Origin: Adenanthera pavonina
Lineage: Eukaryota > Streptophyta > Magnoliopsida > Fabales > Fabaceae
Assembly (NCBI GenBank): GCA_026686845.1
Contig: JAIVEN010000004.1
Coordinates: 13,238,827-13,302,826 of the forward strand
DNA: 64,000 nucleotides
Direction: 5' to 3'
Made by a program: the position numbers and the translations under genes. Shown in pieces: positions 45,203 to 57,004 of the stretch (positions are counted from its first letter, which is position 1; every line of letters starts with the position of its first letter). The notes under the pieces were generated by a model, which did not search any database, was not told the DNA's origin, and was given only the letters and a program-made list of their open reading frames with translations.

Positions 45203-48139
45203 TGTAATACCTCTCTTATGGGCCCATTTCCCATGTATTTAATCATTTTAAAGTCCATTTATATCATAGTAGGATCTTAAATCACAACAAAAGCCATGAT
45301 AAAATTTTTCCAACTTTGGTCACTATTTATTTAATCTAATTTATTTATTCCGATTAAACTTTGGAAAATCATAACTAAATCGATAAAAATTGCATGCATG
45401 TGATTCAAGTCTCTAGGGATAGCTTATAACTTTGTCTACATGGGAAAAATATAAGTCAAAGCAATGATAGTACTGATATGTATAGCAAACTCTGTGAAAT
45501 TTCACAATTTATACGAAAATTGCAAAATAATCATTTTAATTGGGATTAAATATAAAAATCCGCCAAATATTGCACACATACCCAATCTAAGTGATCTTTA
45601 GACCGTTGGAGAGCTCTTCATGTCTACTTTTAAACCATATACATCATTCATACTTTATACATCAAAAGTCCAAATAGTGGTATGTTTACTCTACATAAGT
45701 CAAGATGACCTTTTACCTCTTACTACTTTGCCAAATAAAAGCCATAAAATATTTACATGGCCATATATCATTTTCATACCATACCATACTTTAGCTAAGA
45801 CCTAAGACATCATAAAAACTTGAAGAAATATACTTAACATCAAATTTACAAAATTACACAAAAGGACAAAGCTCATGGCCATTGCTAGCATTATCAAATT
45901 AATGGTCAAATTCTTTCTCCTTTCCTTTTTCTTCCTTGGTGGTCTTTTCATTGTTGCTACCTATTCATGGTTAATATTTGGGAGGGTGAGATTCAAAGAA
46001 TCTTAGTAGTTAATACCCAACATTCCATTACATCATCACATTAAGCATGAAAACATCAAGATAACACATTTTGAATACATTAACACATTTACGTCATATG
46101 AATTCATAAAATTTTTGGTAAAGTTTCATTTTGAAAAATGGATATCCCAGGGTCTCAATGCCCCTCAATCAACTCAGTCAATACACATAAATCATCTCAA
46201 AATATCATTGCAATCATATGACAAGACATAAAGCACATTGAAAACAAACATGATAACATAATGCTAGAATGGGAAATTAACTACCTTATGATGCTCCCTT
46301 GCTCTCCAAAATTGGTATGCCACTTATTGAGCCTCTTAACACTTCCTTGAACCTAATCATACCATTATTTGAACTAATTTATCCATTAGTTTTCGGAATT
46401 ATATAATACCATAACACTAAAACTCAAACTTTTCATTTAGCTTTCCTTTGATCTTTCTTTATACAATACACTTGTTCTTAAGGTTTTGGACCATGGGGAA
46501 TCCATTTTTGAAATCAAAATCATGAAATTCTGAATCTAAATACTCCCCCCTGTTCTGACCGAAATTGTCTCAAAATGATTAAAAAAATTTCCTTCAAATC
46601 ATTTCAAATCATCCATGGATTCATGCTTCTAGTGGTTAATCTAAGCTTTTCCCTAAGTTTAATGGTCCAAAACTCATTTCTATTGCTAAATCACATTTTG
46701 GCTAAAACCCTAAGATGGAAAGGAAGCAAACTAAACCATAGAACATGCTTTGAAAACTATAGATAGTAAGCTTAAGGTGGTAGTATGCAAGCTTACCAAT
46801 TTGTGCTTTCCTTTTCCTTTGATTTCTCTTCCTTCTTCCTCCCTTTTCTTGCGTTTTTTCTGATTTGTTTTGGGCTGTTGGTCACACCTGAAATGGTGAG
46901 GAAAGAGAAGGGTTTAAGTGGTTAATTAAGTGGCTAATAATGCAGCTAATCATGGTTACTTTTACTAACCCTTAATACCTTTTTTTTTTTACATACTTCT
47001 TCAAGAAGTATTCCAAAATAATATAATACTACCTTGTGTCACATGGGTGCAAAAAAGTCATGCGTGGGAGAGCTTGAGGTATCCAAAAATTGCCCAATTT
47101 TCCTAATCCAGATATACTTCAATTCGAATACTTTTTAACCGTGCCGATAAAACCGTTTTTGTACTAATTTAGGACTTATTTGACAATATTTTTCTGTTTT
47201 CTTGTTCTCAAAACAGTTTTGTAAAACTGTTTTCGAGAATAAGTTTTGAAAACAAGAAAATAAAAAAATCTATTTGAATAGTTGTTCTCAAAATCATAAC
47301 TAATGAGTGATAAATGAGTTATTCAAAATTTATAATTTTACCATTTGTGAGGTAGATATTTTTTACCTTTTCTTGTGTTTTCCAGAACAAAAACTACAAA
47401 ACACCTTAAAGTTGTTCTAAGTTTCCTATTTTTTTGCTTTTCTATTTTCTAGAATAATTTATAAAAAATAGGTTTACGAAGCAAGTTTTTTTGTTTTTCT
47501 GTTTTCGAAAACAGAAAAACTGTTTCGAAAACACGAATCAAACAGGCCTTTAGTATTTTTGAGATATAGGACTATTCTAATTTTATTTTTATGTTTCCAT
47601 AATTATCTTATCCCAAATGGTATCTGTGTATGGCCCATATCCTGACTATGTTTCTTTTTAACCATCGGTAGGGCCCACGGTTTACTTTATCGGTTTACTA
47701 TTACTTTTGGACACTTAGCATTGATTCTTTCTTTATTCTTGAACATTAACCCTCAGTGTCATATACCATTGGACTTCTCTCATCGAGAGCTTCATTTTGA
47801 CAGTAATTTTGCATGCTGACAAAATTGCCCTTGACCCAGGGCTAAATTATAAGTTTTAAAATTTTCAGGTTATTAGGTGTAATTTTTTTCCAAGGCTTTT
47901 CTATTTCTTTCTCCAGGTAATTTTTAATACTTTGGGGACGTGGATATCATTTTTATACTTCTTTAAGGGTAAAAATATAATTTTCTCATTTTTTCTATTC
48001 AACCAGGAAAAATAATCTCTGTCCTATTTCACGTAAAATGGTGTTTGTCTATTTTAGTGAATTTCTTGTACATTTGCATTATCATTAATTATGTCATTTT
48101 TCATTACTTAGTATCTAGTGAAATTTTGGGATATTACAA
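45203..48139 (-). mobile_element. Gypsy-type solo LTR E2 (minus strand), inserted in E3
   Basis: On the minus strand it starts TGTAATATCCC at 48139 (as in G2) and ends GGTATTACA at 45203, 2937 bp including a MITE. Flanks are ACCCT (45198-45202) and ACCCC (48140-48144). The E3 sequence continues across (AAAATTACCC then TAACCCAGG), as in the uninterrupted copies at 47820 and 50395. Confidence 0.8.
47172..47548. mobile_element. MITE-like element with internal palindromes
   Basis: 377 bp that interrupt the E2 LTR between TACTAATTTA and TTTAGTATTTTTG. The termini GGACTTATTTG and, inverted, GGCCTGTTTG are related, and the flank TTTA/TTTA is compatible with a 3-4 bp duplication. Inside lies a perfect 28-nt palindrome at 47493-47520 (centre TTTTCGAAAA) and a hairpin at 47207-47237. 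No ORF. Superfamily uncertain (PIF/Harbinger-like by duplication size, or hAT-like). Confidence 0.55.
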
Positions 48140-50670
48140 CCCCTAACCCAGGATTAAATTATAATTTTTGCAACTTTCGAGTAATTAGCTGTAATTTTCT
48201 CCAAGAACTTTTGCACTTTGACTAGGCATGAATTTATTGACTTTAGGGACATGCGTATCATTTTGATAATTCTTTAGGGAAAAAATATAATTTTCTCATT
48301 TTTCCGTTCAACAGGAAAAATGACCTCTTTGCCCCTTTTCATGCAAAACGATATCTATCCATTTTTACAAATTTCCTATACATTTCTAGATATTTTAGTT
48401 TTCTTGAGATGTTATACACACAAACTACTGAGTTTTTGGAACTTTGTACAATTTTATACTGTCTTTTAAAATGAGTGATACTTTTAGTAAAATCCATAAT
48501 TTTCACCTTACTATCTAATTTTGACCCTCAACTTCAAAATTACATTATAAATTGTACACTTATCTAATTTTAGTATCATTTATCTCCTTGGAAATATTTT
48601 CTTGTCTACTTTTAGAGCATATATAACACTTATATTGACTACTTTGTTTCAAATAGAGTACCCTTATTTCTTTCATAACTAGTTATTTTGGACAACTTTG
48701 CTTTTGATGCTTCAAAAACATTACTTTACATTATATACATGCTTCATATTTGTCCAAATCACATTTATAACATTATAAGAAACACATAAGAACGTGATTA
48801 AATGGATACAAGGCCTCATAAAACCTTATACAATATTACATAAAATTCTTCAAAACACACATTCATAGCTTGAACTATTGATTCAAGCATTATTCTCTCC
48901 TTCATTCTCTTTGGTTCGTTGATCTTTATTGCCATCGGTTATGCCTAGTCATTTGAGATACTTGAGGGGATGAGATTAGGACAATCTTAGTAGGAAGTTA
49001 CATTTCATGCATTTATGTCAATTATGTCAAATAAACTCATAGTTAATCACATAAATCACATTTAAACAATAAATTGTCACATTGGTCATAAAAGTTTTAG
49101 AAGTATACTTGGTCATAAAAATTTTAGTAGTGTAACGGCTCAAAAAATGGACATCCCAGGGAATAAAACCCCCCAATTTATAGCCAAAATCAGTCAAGGA
49201 AAACACAATCATAATATGACAATATAATTTCATCATATAAACATAGTGATAAAACATAAAGCATAAAAATGAAACTTAGCTACTTTAAAGTATTTCTTTG
49301 GCTCTTTCTCTTAGATCCAATGCTTCCCTTAGCTTCCTTAGGCTTCCTAAAGTCCCTAGGCATCAATAAACAATGACTCAAGCCACTAATTTCATAGTAT
49401 GAGGCATAGTATTCATATAAAACCCTACAAACCCTTGAAAATCCACTTTGGCTATCTTAGCTTATATCATGAAGTATATACTTGTTCTTAAGGTTTTTGG
49501 CTATGGGGATCCATTTTTAGCATCAAAGTAATGAAATTATCACTCTAAGACATTCATTTGGACTAGCTAAACACCTGACCCTAGGTGGAAAATTGGGTGT
49601 TTAACAAACTTGCTTTAAATCATACCTAGTTTGTTTCCTCTTGCTAAATCTCATGCTTAACTACAATTTTATGATTTAAAAACATCATCCCACCCCAAGT
49701 CAAGCCTTAACCGAAACCAAATAGAGATTTAGGAAGAAGAAACCTCAAGAAGAAGAACCCATATAAGCAAGAAACTAAGCTAGAATTCACAAAGGTTGCA
49801 AGTTGGTCACTTACCAATTTTCTTGGATTTTCTTCCTCCTTCACATTGCCTTCTCTCTTGCTCTCCACTTGCTACAGCTTCTCTCTCTCTCTTCCCTTGT
49901 GAATTTCTTGTACAATTGATGTGGAGGGAGTATATATAATGGTCGCTAATTAAGCTTATTGTTGCTAATCACTTTGACTAACTCTAATCAAACTTGGCCA
50001 CCAAGCTTTCATTTTCAACATATTGCAACTAATGTGGCTTGATTTAAGAGGGTCTCACCTCCAAAATACTTCATATTTTTCCTAATATAGTAATACCTTG
50101 TATTGGTTACTTTATATTTAGACCAGTAAAATTACTTTTTGCAATATAAATTCACTTTATGAGTACAGGATTAAAGTAGACTTGTATCTATGATTATTTT
50201 ATTATCTTGTCTCCTAAAAGCTCTTTTTGCGTTGGCCAACTACTTTACTATCTGCCTTCTTACCTTTTGCAGATCTAAAAATAACTTTTCGTGTATGATT
50301 ATTTCTTTATACTAAATTAGTTAACCTTAATGTAATGTACCATTGGACTCATTTCATCAAGAGTTTCATTTTGACAGTAATTTTTATATTTATAAAATTA
50401 CCCTTAACTCGAGGTAAAATTATAATTTTTAATTCTTTCAGGTCATTATCTGTAATTTTCCCCAAGATTATTTCATTCTTAACCCTTACGTATTTTTTAC
50501 TTTGGGGCTAAAATTGTAATTATCTTATTTTTAGGGGTTAAAATGTAATTTTCTCATCTAACTAGGAAAAATGATCTCTTTATCCTCTTTCACACATAAC
50601 AATGTCTCTCTATTTTTTCCAATTTGTTATGATCTTTTGATATATAACCTTTTTGGAATGTTACACTATG

Positions 50671-50862
50671 AGGTCCAACCTAAAATAATTATCTAGTATT
50701 AGGTTAAGCAGCTGAGGAATAAGAGAATTCCTCTTGTAAAAGTGATCTAAAAAGGTTTATCCTCAGAAGAGATAACATGAGATATGGAATTCAATATAAA
50801 GCAAAAGTATCCAAAACTATTTAACTAAGATATGTTTTAAAATTTCAAGGACAAAATTTTAT
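50671..50862 (+). pseudogene. C-terminal tail of pol of element C
   Basis: Words LRNKRIPLVKV, EEITWEMEF and KYPKLFN match the usual end of Tekay/Del-type gypsy polyproteins (HPV.W.....EATWE.E). It resumes the reading interrupted at 41788 and ends about 30 bp before the polypurine tract. Confidence 0.75.
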
Positions 50863-50877
50863 TTAAGGGGAGAGAAA
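50863..50877 (+). other. Polypurine tract of element C
   Basis: TAAGGGGAGAGAAA directly before the LTR start TATAACATCC (decayed TGTAACATCC). Confidence 0.8.
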
Positions 50878-51568
50878 TATAACATCCACATTTTTTGTAT
50901 GTATTTCATGACCAAATAATGATAAGAAATGATATGAAATTGTTCTAGATTAATTTCTGAGTATGGGGAAGCCTGGAAATTTAATAAAATAGGTTTAATG
51001 CCTAAAATATCATAAAAAGGTCAAAAAGGGGTTTAAAAGGGAAAAACGGTCTTTTTGCTATAAGGTAAGGGCAAAATGGTTATTTTATAAAGAAAAAGAG
51101 AAAATAATATTATAATACTCCGATGCAAGAAAAAAATACAAGTGATACTAGTTACAATAAAAAATGGATCCCATGTGAATAGTAAATATCAGGGAAGATA
51201 AAGAGTAAAAAAGTAAGCATGACAAGTAGACCTCACAGTAAAAGTTACTATACCAAGTAAGAGTTAAAGATCAATATATTTTTATCACAATAAAAAGGAT
51301 TAGTAAAGGTTATTTACTATGTGCAGTAAAAGTCCAGTAAAAAGGTTACTACTTAAAAAGTTACTGAACTAGGTTAAAGTAAAAGTAAATGGTAATAGTA
51401 AAACATTTTGTCCTCCCTCTCATAGTAATAAAGTTTTACCCATGGTAAATGGTAAAGTTACCATTCACCAAGGTTCACCAAGAAGCCAAGTACTACTTGG
51501 TCAACAAGAAGGGATTTTAGCCCTTGGATCAAGTTATAATCCAATGGCTCTCATTCTCCCATTCCCTC

Positions 51569-51576
51569 TATAAATA
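51569..51576 (+). promoter_or_regulatory. TATA box of the element C 3' LTR
   Basis: TATAAATA in CCCTCTATAAATACC, followed by an AG-rich leader; the same arrangement occurs in D at 54616. Confidence 0.5.
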
Positions 51577-51748
51577 CCATACCACCCCCTCCTATTTGTT
51601 CACACCAAGACAAGGCAAGAAGAGAGAAAGAAAAGAGGGAGAGTGCATGAGATAGAGGGGGAGGAAGAGAGGGAAGCTGAGAGAGAAAGTGAAAGAGAGA
51701 AAGAAATGAGGAAAGCCAAGAGGGAATAAGAGGAAGAGAGTAAGAGAA

Positions 51749-53402
51749 TGATGAATCAAGTGTTTTGGTGATTCCAAACTAACCTTCAAGAGCTTGGAGA
51801 GAAGATATTAAAGGTACACAAAAGATCTCAAGTGAAGAAATTCAAGAAAAATCAGCACAAGAATAGATGTAGAATCTCTAACAATGTTTAAATTGAGTAA
51901 AAGACTTTGAATTGGCAAAAAGATGTTTTAAAACTATGATTCTATGTTAATTCATGGAACATTTGAAAAACACCCATCAACAGACGAAGTTTGAAAGGTT
52001 AATATTGATATGTTGTTCTAAAAATTTGAACTTTGGTTTTGGAAATTCAAATTTCGAATTGAAAATGAACAAGTCTGAAACGAGCCTTCTTTGACAGACG
52101 AATTTTGACAGCAAAAATTTGAACTTTGAAACAAGTCTGATAAGAGCCTTCTCTGACAGACGAACTTTAGCTTTTGAAAATTTGATTTTCTGACAAAACA
52201 TAATTCATGAAAAATAAAAAATTCGTCTGAGGATATGTCAAAGTTCATTTGAAAACATGGTTTAGAAAGAGCTCTAAGATAGCCCACTGACAGATGAACT
52301 TTGATATTGAAAATTTGAATTTAAAAAACAAAGTTGCAAGTCTGTTACGACAATCTATTGTCATACAAATATTGGTATTTAGAAATTTCAATTTGGAACT
52401 AATTCTGATAGGAGTTTTCTCTGACAGATGAACTTTGAATCTTGAAAATTTGAATTTCGAAAAGATGAACTATCATGCCTCATTGAGCTGCCCACTGACA
52501 GATGAACTTTGGGCACCAAAATTTGAGCTTTGAAGGCACTGTAGCAATTTGGGACTACTATTCACACTTTTAAGAAGAACTTTTAACTCAAAAATTCGTA
52601 TGTTCCAACACAGAAAAATTTCTTAATGATGAAAATTCGAACTTTGCTCTGCAACAGACGAACTTTGAAAATTAACGTTGAAGTCTTTAGCTTTTGGTCT
52701 CTATGAAATTCGTCTGTTGACCAACCAAAATTCGAACTTTGAATGTCAGAAGCATTAAATGCTATTGGTGAATGGATAGTTTTTCAAAGTAACCGTTGGG
52801 TAACTTCTCCAACGGATAGATTTTGTCTTTAACATATAGTTAAAACCTAAATCTATAAATATAACATCATTTGAAGTTGTAGGTAATGATTTTAACATTG
52901 TATATACTGAAACTCTGTCAAATTCTCAACTCAAAGTCTTTTACTCTCATACTTCAGTCTTATGCACTTAAACTTTTATATACACTCTAAATTAGAGAGT
53001 TCATTCATTGTAATCAATCTTATCTTCATCTAGAAGAAAGATTTTCTTGTGAGGGAATATCACAAGAGGTTTGGGAAGCACTTGGCTGGAGTACAGAAAG
53101 AGAACTTGTAAGCTCTAAGAATAGAGAATCAAAGTTGTACTGAGGTAATTGCAAGAAGCCCACTGAATTCTTGCTAGATAGTTGAAAATCTCAAGTAGTT
53201 GCTTGGGGACTGGACGTAGGTCATGATAGAGAGACCAAACCAGGATAAACATCTGTGTCAATTCTTCTCCTTACTGCTCTTACATTGCTATTATATTGTA
53301 CTCTGTTTTACAGTTTTGTTTGTCTTCATTATATGCTTGACTTTTCTAGAAAATTTTAATCTTCCCAATTCACTCCCTCTTGGAAAGCCAGCTTATCTAA
53401 TA
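51749..53402 (+). mobile_element. Sirevirus solo LTR S
   Basis: Starts TGATGAATCAAG at 51749, ends TATCTAATA (decayed GCTAACA) at 53402, flanked by a perfect target duplication GAGAA (51744-51748, 53403-53407). 1654 bp. It contains a degenerate motif array (51980-52735), AACGG/CCGTT boxes (52795-52815), TATA at 52854-52860 and the conserved block GGGGACTGGACGTAGG at 53205-53220. It is clearly more diverged than the LTRs of A, B and I, so it marks an earlier wave of the same family. Confidence 0.88.
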
Positions 53403-54525
53403 GAGAAGAAAGGAGGAAGTCATGAGAGGAAAGGAGGAAGAAGGAAGAAATGAGATCTCTAAGCCTTGAGGTAATGTTCTCCACCTATTCCTCATACTTT
53501 TTAGTTGAGTTTTCCTCATACCTAATTGATTTATGGTTTCGACTAAGGCAAAGAAACATGGGGAAAGTTTTTGGGTCAACTATGTTCATTGACCTAACTA
53601 GTGTGGATGAGGAATGAAGCATGTTTAATGATGTCAATAGGCTCTAAACAAGTTAAGGAACTTATTCAAACCAAGAGGAAAGCAAGGTTGAAAGGTTAAA
53701 GTTCCAAAATAGTCTATTGCCCTTGCATAATATTGTTGCTTATGAATGTTCTATATATTATTATGATTTGTAAATGAAGTCATTGCCATTGGAATGCTTT
53801 TTTCTATGATTGGTGGCTATTTTATGTTAAAGGTTGAGCTCTAGGATACTCATTTACTAAGTTGTTATGCTGCTGAATTTTCGTTGGACAACATGGATGT
53901 TCTAATGTTTTAATTGAAAGTATGCTAAGTTTTATTTGCTTTCAAATGTTTTGTGATAACATAATGACTTCAAGTTGACTACTGAGATTCCAAAATTTCA
54001 CCTATATTCCCCAATTATAGGGTCAAGTCATGGTAGAGGAAAGCATACGGAGCATAAATAATGATGATGGAAGAACCTTGTCGAAAAAATATTTTGTACT
54101 GTCTGTTTCAAGTTACTATACAAAATAAAATGTCTCCAAAAATTATGGATAAAACCATGTCTCAGGAATGATATGCCACTAGTTTGGTTGTAATTGGAGC
54201 TATGTATTGAAAGATATATAAGTTTTCCCAAAATGTTCCAGTTTAAGTTAAATCTGACCCTGATAGTTTATGTTATGCTCTAACCAATAAAGGTAGAATA
54301 AAGGTATAAGATAGATATGGTTAGAAAGTAGACATGTAAAGCTTTCCAATAATGCTAAGTATGCATAAAATGACTCTATATGTTATAAGAAATGAATTTT
54401 TAAATTTAAGGCTTAGATTTTAGATAGAAATGAGGGCACGAAAATGAACAGTAAAGTTCATACAATAAACTATACAAATCTATGCACCTATTTTCCAGTT
54501 TCTTGTTGTTTCCTTAAAGTTCAAG

Positions 54526-56364
54526 GAAGAAGGAAAATCACATAAATTAATGAAGGATAATTTGTAGCCCTTGGATTGAAAACCAAATTAATGGTCAATA
54601 TTGTTTCCAAACACCTATAAATAGGCATCAATCCCTCCTCCCAAATGAGGAGGGAAGGTTAGAGATAGAGTGGCATGAGATTGGGAGAGAAAGAGAGGGA
54701 GGCCGAGAGAGAGGAAAGAAGGGAGGAAGAAGGAGAAGGCAAGGTCAAGGCACCAAGCTTGAGGTAAGTTTCTTCTTTCCATTCTCTTGAGTTCATTTAA
54801 GCAAGTAGTAAGTAGAAAGGATGAGTTTTTCTTCCTCCTATGCTTAGTGCTTGTCTCGGCCAAGGAAGAATGAAAAAGCAAAGATTTTTTTTCATGAAAG
54901 CAATATTAGGGATAAGCCTAGAATGATGAAAAATAGCTAGAATGCATGGTTAAATGATGAAAGAATTGCGTTTTCATTTTTGTGTTTCTCAAGGGGTATG
55001 TCTTGGCCTTGAAGGATTCATGACCTTAGGGTTGGATTTGATAAATCTAATGATACCATGGAGTTACTAAGGTCCAAAATAGTAAAGAATGACCAAGAAA
55101 TCAATGATAAAAATTAGTATGCAAAAAGTCAAAGTTTTGGGCCAAATGAACCCTTAAGAACCTAAGTCATGAAAGCAAGTTATTTAGTGAGTTTCTATGA
55201 TGTTGATAGGCTCACAACAAGTCAAGAAAGTGACTCCAACAAGTTAAGGAAGCAAGTGGAACACAAGGTTGAAGTTGGATGCATAAAGCTCTAAGATAGT
55301 CTCTTACTATGTCTTTATGTTATTGTACAATGGTGTTATAGATGTTTATATGTTATAAAATTGTTGTCATGTTGTTGTTTTGACTGTTTTATGACTAGTT
55401 GACTATTTTTATGGATGAGGACTAAACCCAAAATGTCCTATTTTTAAGCCGTTTTGTTGTCGAATTTTCATTAGACAACATGAATATTTATATGTTTTAT
55501 TAAATTATACAAATGTTTTCAATATTTTAAACTGTATTGTGATGATATATTGGCATGTACAAGTGTACTACTAAAATTCCTCAATCTCACCCCCATAGTT
55601 TTCCAATGTTAGGACCAAGCCATATCAAGGGAAAGAACATTGGTAATGTAAATTGATGGAGCTGGATTGTTTTGATGGAAACTGCTTCACTGTGAATATT
55701 GTTGATATTTGGATTATTGTATAAAACTGTATATGGCTCAAAAGAATTCAGAGGTTCATATGTATGATTAAAGCTATATTTTGGGAACAACCTGGAACTA
55801 ATTTAGATTTAATTGGAGTTATATAATATAAGTTATGAATGTTTTCCCAAAACTGTTCAAACAAGTGTTATTTTAGACCACTAAAGGATTACATTTGTTT
55901 TCTGTTTAGTAGGTACATAATAAATGTACAATGTTTATATGGTTAAAAAATAGAAACACAAAGCTTTCTAATGATGCTAAGAATGCATGAATTGGTTGAG
56001 TGTACTATGAGATATAAATACCCAAATTTATGGCTCAAAATTTGGACAAAATCTAGAAGTTAAAAATGAATAGTACACTTTAATGAATAAACTGTACAAA
56101 TCTGAGTGATAACTTTCTAGTTTCATATTTTTTCTTGTCAAAATCAAGAAGTGTTATGATTTTTAGAGACTTAAACCATTAGAAAGAATTTTTGTACATT
56201 TAGTTATAAATTTTTAAAGTTTTATGTGCAATTTGATAAATAATAAACAAAAACAGTTTTTAATAGTTTTGAGTTTTAAACTAGTTCAAGTTCTCAAAGA
56301 TCTTTTTCTTGGTTTAAAACTAAATAGTTTACATGGGAAAGATACTGAAATATAAAATGTAACA
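54526..56364 (+). mobile_element. Gypsy-type LTR fragment D
   Basis: The last 1.8 kb of an LTR related to C and F: TATA TATAAATAG at 54616-54624, AG-rich leader (54650-54750), GGTAAGTTTC at 54762, body, AGAGACTTAAACC near 56165, end AAAATGTAACA at 56364. Its start is missing; it is fused directly to the broken C LTR at 54525. No primer site follows. It might be part of a recombinant 3' LTR of C rather than an independent element. Confidence 0.68.
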
Positions 56365-57004
56365 GGTTCCCATTTGAACCAAGTAGTCCGGTCTGATTAT
56401 CATAACACTGCTTAATAGTTATCTAATATGGTATGTGAGGTCTCATCACTCATCATGTGAATGCATGAACGTAGCATTCTCATACTTAAACTCAATTGTG
56501 ATAAGTTAACAATTTTTTAGTTGAATTAAATAATTAAAGATTGTGGTAGGTGGATGAAGTTACTACCATATTTGATGAGAATGCTCCTTATCCTAGGCAA
56601 GTCATCAAAACAACCAAGATTTTAATCAAGAAAGTGAAAAAAAAAGAGAATCAATGAAAACAAAGAGTAAAGGAAAAAACTACATTACCAAGTCCCACAT
56701 CATTTAGCATTGAGGGGAGCAGAGCATGTTCTAGCTCTCAATAAATGGTTAGGGGTGATGCTTATTACTTGTTTGTCTATGTCGGCATGTAGGACCAGGT
56801 CTAGGGGAATTTTTCTTTAGATCATTTGACTTGTTGATTAGTCTAGTTTAGATCAGTTATTCCAATCTTTGATTAGTTAATTCAGTTTTTGACTGGTTCA
56901 CATTTAGTTTGGTTTAAGTAGTATATTGGATCGGACAATTGGTTGATTGACTGGTTTTCCAAGTGAACTAGCTGGCTTGATCCCATTTTGTGAACATTAA
57001 ATTG
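56365..57004. other. Unassigned single-copy-like stretch
   Basis: 640 bp with no ORF. The left end (GGTTCCCATTTGAACC, GTCCGGTCTGATT) and right end (GGATCGGACAATTGG, GACTGGTTTTCC) share loosely inverted words, hinting at a decayed small transposon. An USE-like snRNA promoter word lies at 56692-56701. Confidence 0.4.
56692..56701 (+). promoter_or_regulatory. Possible plant snRNA-type upstream sequence element
   Basis: GTCCCACATC matches nine to ten positions of the plant USE consensus RTCCCACATCG and is followed about 38 bp later by CAATAAATGG, a TATA-like word (56739-56748). I do not recognise U1-U6, U3, 7SL or MRP sequence downstream, so this could be a decayed fragment or chance. Confidence 0.25.

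Larger units (their letters stand above)
42400..48406 (-). mobile_element. Gypsy-type solo LTR E3 (minus strand), inserted in E1
   Basis: Ends are TATAACATC at 42400 and GATGTTATA at 48406, decayed TGTAAC/GTTACA. E1 sequence continues across it. Flanking pentamers CATAT and CACAC match at 3 of 5, the differences being C/T. Own sequence about 3.1 kb, the remainder is E2. It includes a CT-rich leader complement with a repeated TCTTC word at 44386-44412. Confidence 0.72.
41789..50665 (-). mobile_element. Gypsy-type solo LTR E1 (minus strand), inserted in pol of element C
   Basis: On the minus strand it begins TGTAACATTCC at 50665 and ends GCAAGACATTACA at 41789. Flanks are TTATG (41784-41788) and CTATG (50666-50670), a 4-of-5 target duplication, and the C pol reading frame continues across. 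E1 sequence is 41789-42399 plus 48407-50665, about 2.9 kb; the rest is E3. TATA-like TATATATA on the minus strand is at 49931-49938, with an AG-rich leader next to it. No internal genes. Confidence 0.82.
24015..54525 (+). mobile_element. Ty3/gypsy element C, degenerate, with many nested insertions
   Basis: Order on the plus strand: 5' LTR (24015-37074, split by Sirevirus B), tRNA-Met-type primer site (37079-37090), decayed gag-pol (37091-41788 and 50671-50862, split by LTRs E1-E3), polypurine tract (50863-50877) and 3' LTR (50878-54525, split by solo LTR S and broken at 54525). Gene order RT, RNase H, integrase identifies Ty3/gypsy, and the C-terminal phrases resemble chromodomain-bearing (Tekay/Del) elements. 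The LTR starts differ at about 15 percent of bases by eye, so C is much older than A and B. The left flanking pentamer is CTACA; the right end is lost. Confidence 0.85.
50878..54525 (+). repeat. 3' LTR of element C, interrupted and truncated
   Basis: C sequence at 50878-51748 and 53408-54525, split by solo LTR S. 51170-51480 is rich in AGTAAA/GTAAAAGT words, with a hairpin near 51440-51475. An AG-rich leader (51600-51748, 53408-53456) and the body shared with 35825-36845 follow. At 54525 it breaks off after CTTAAAGTTCAA; the last 200 bp seen in the 5' LTR (36850-37074) are missing. Confidence 0.82.
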
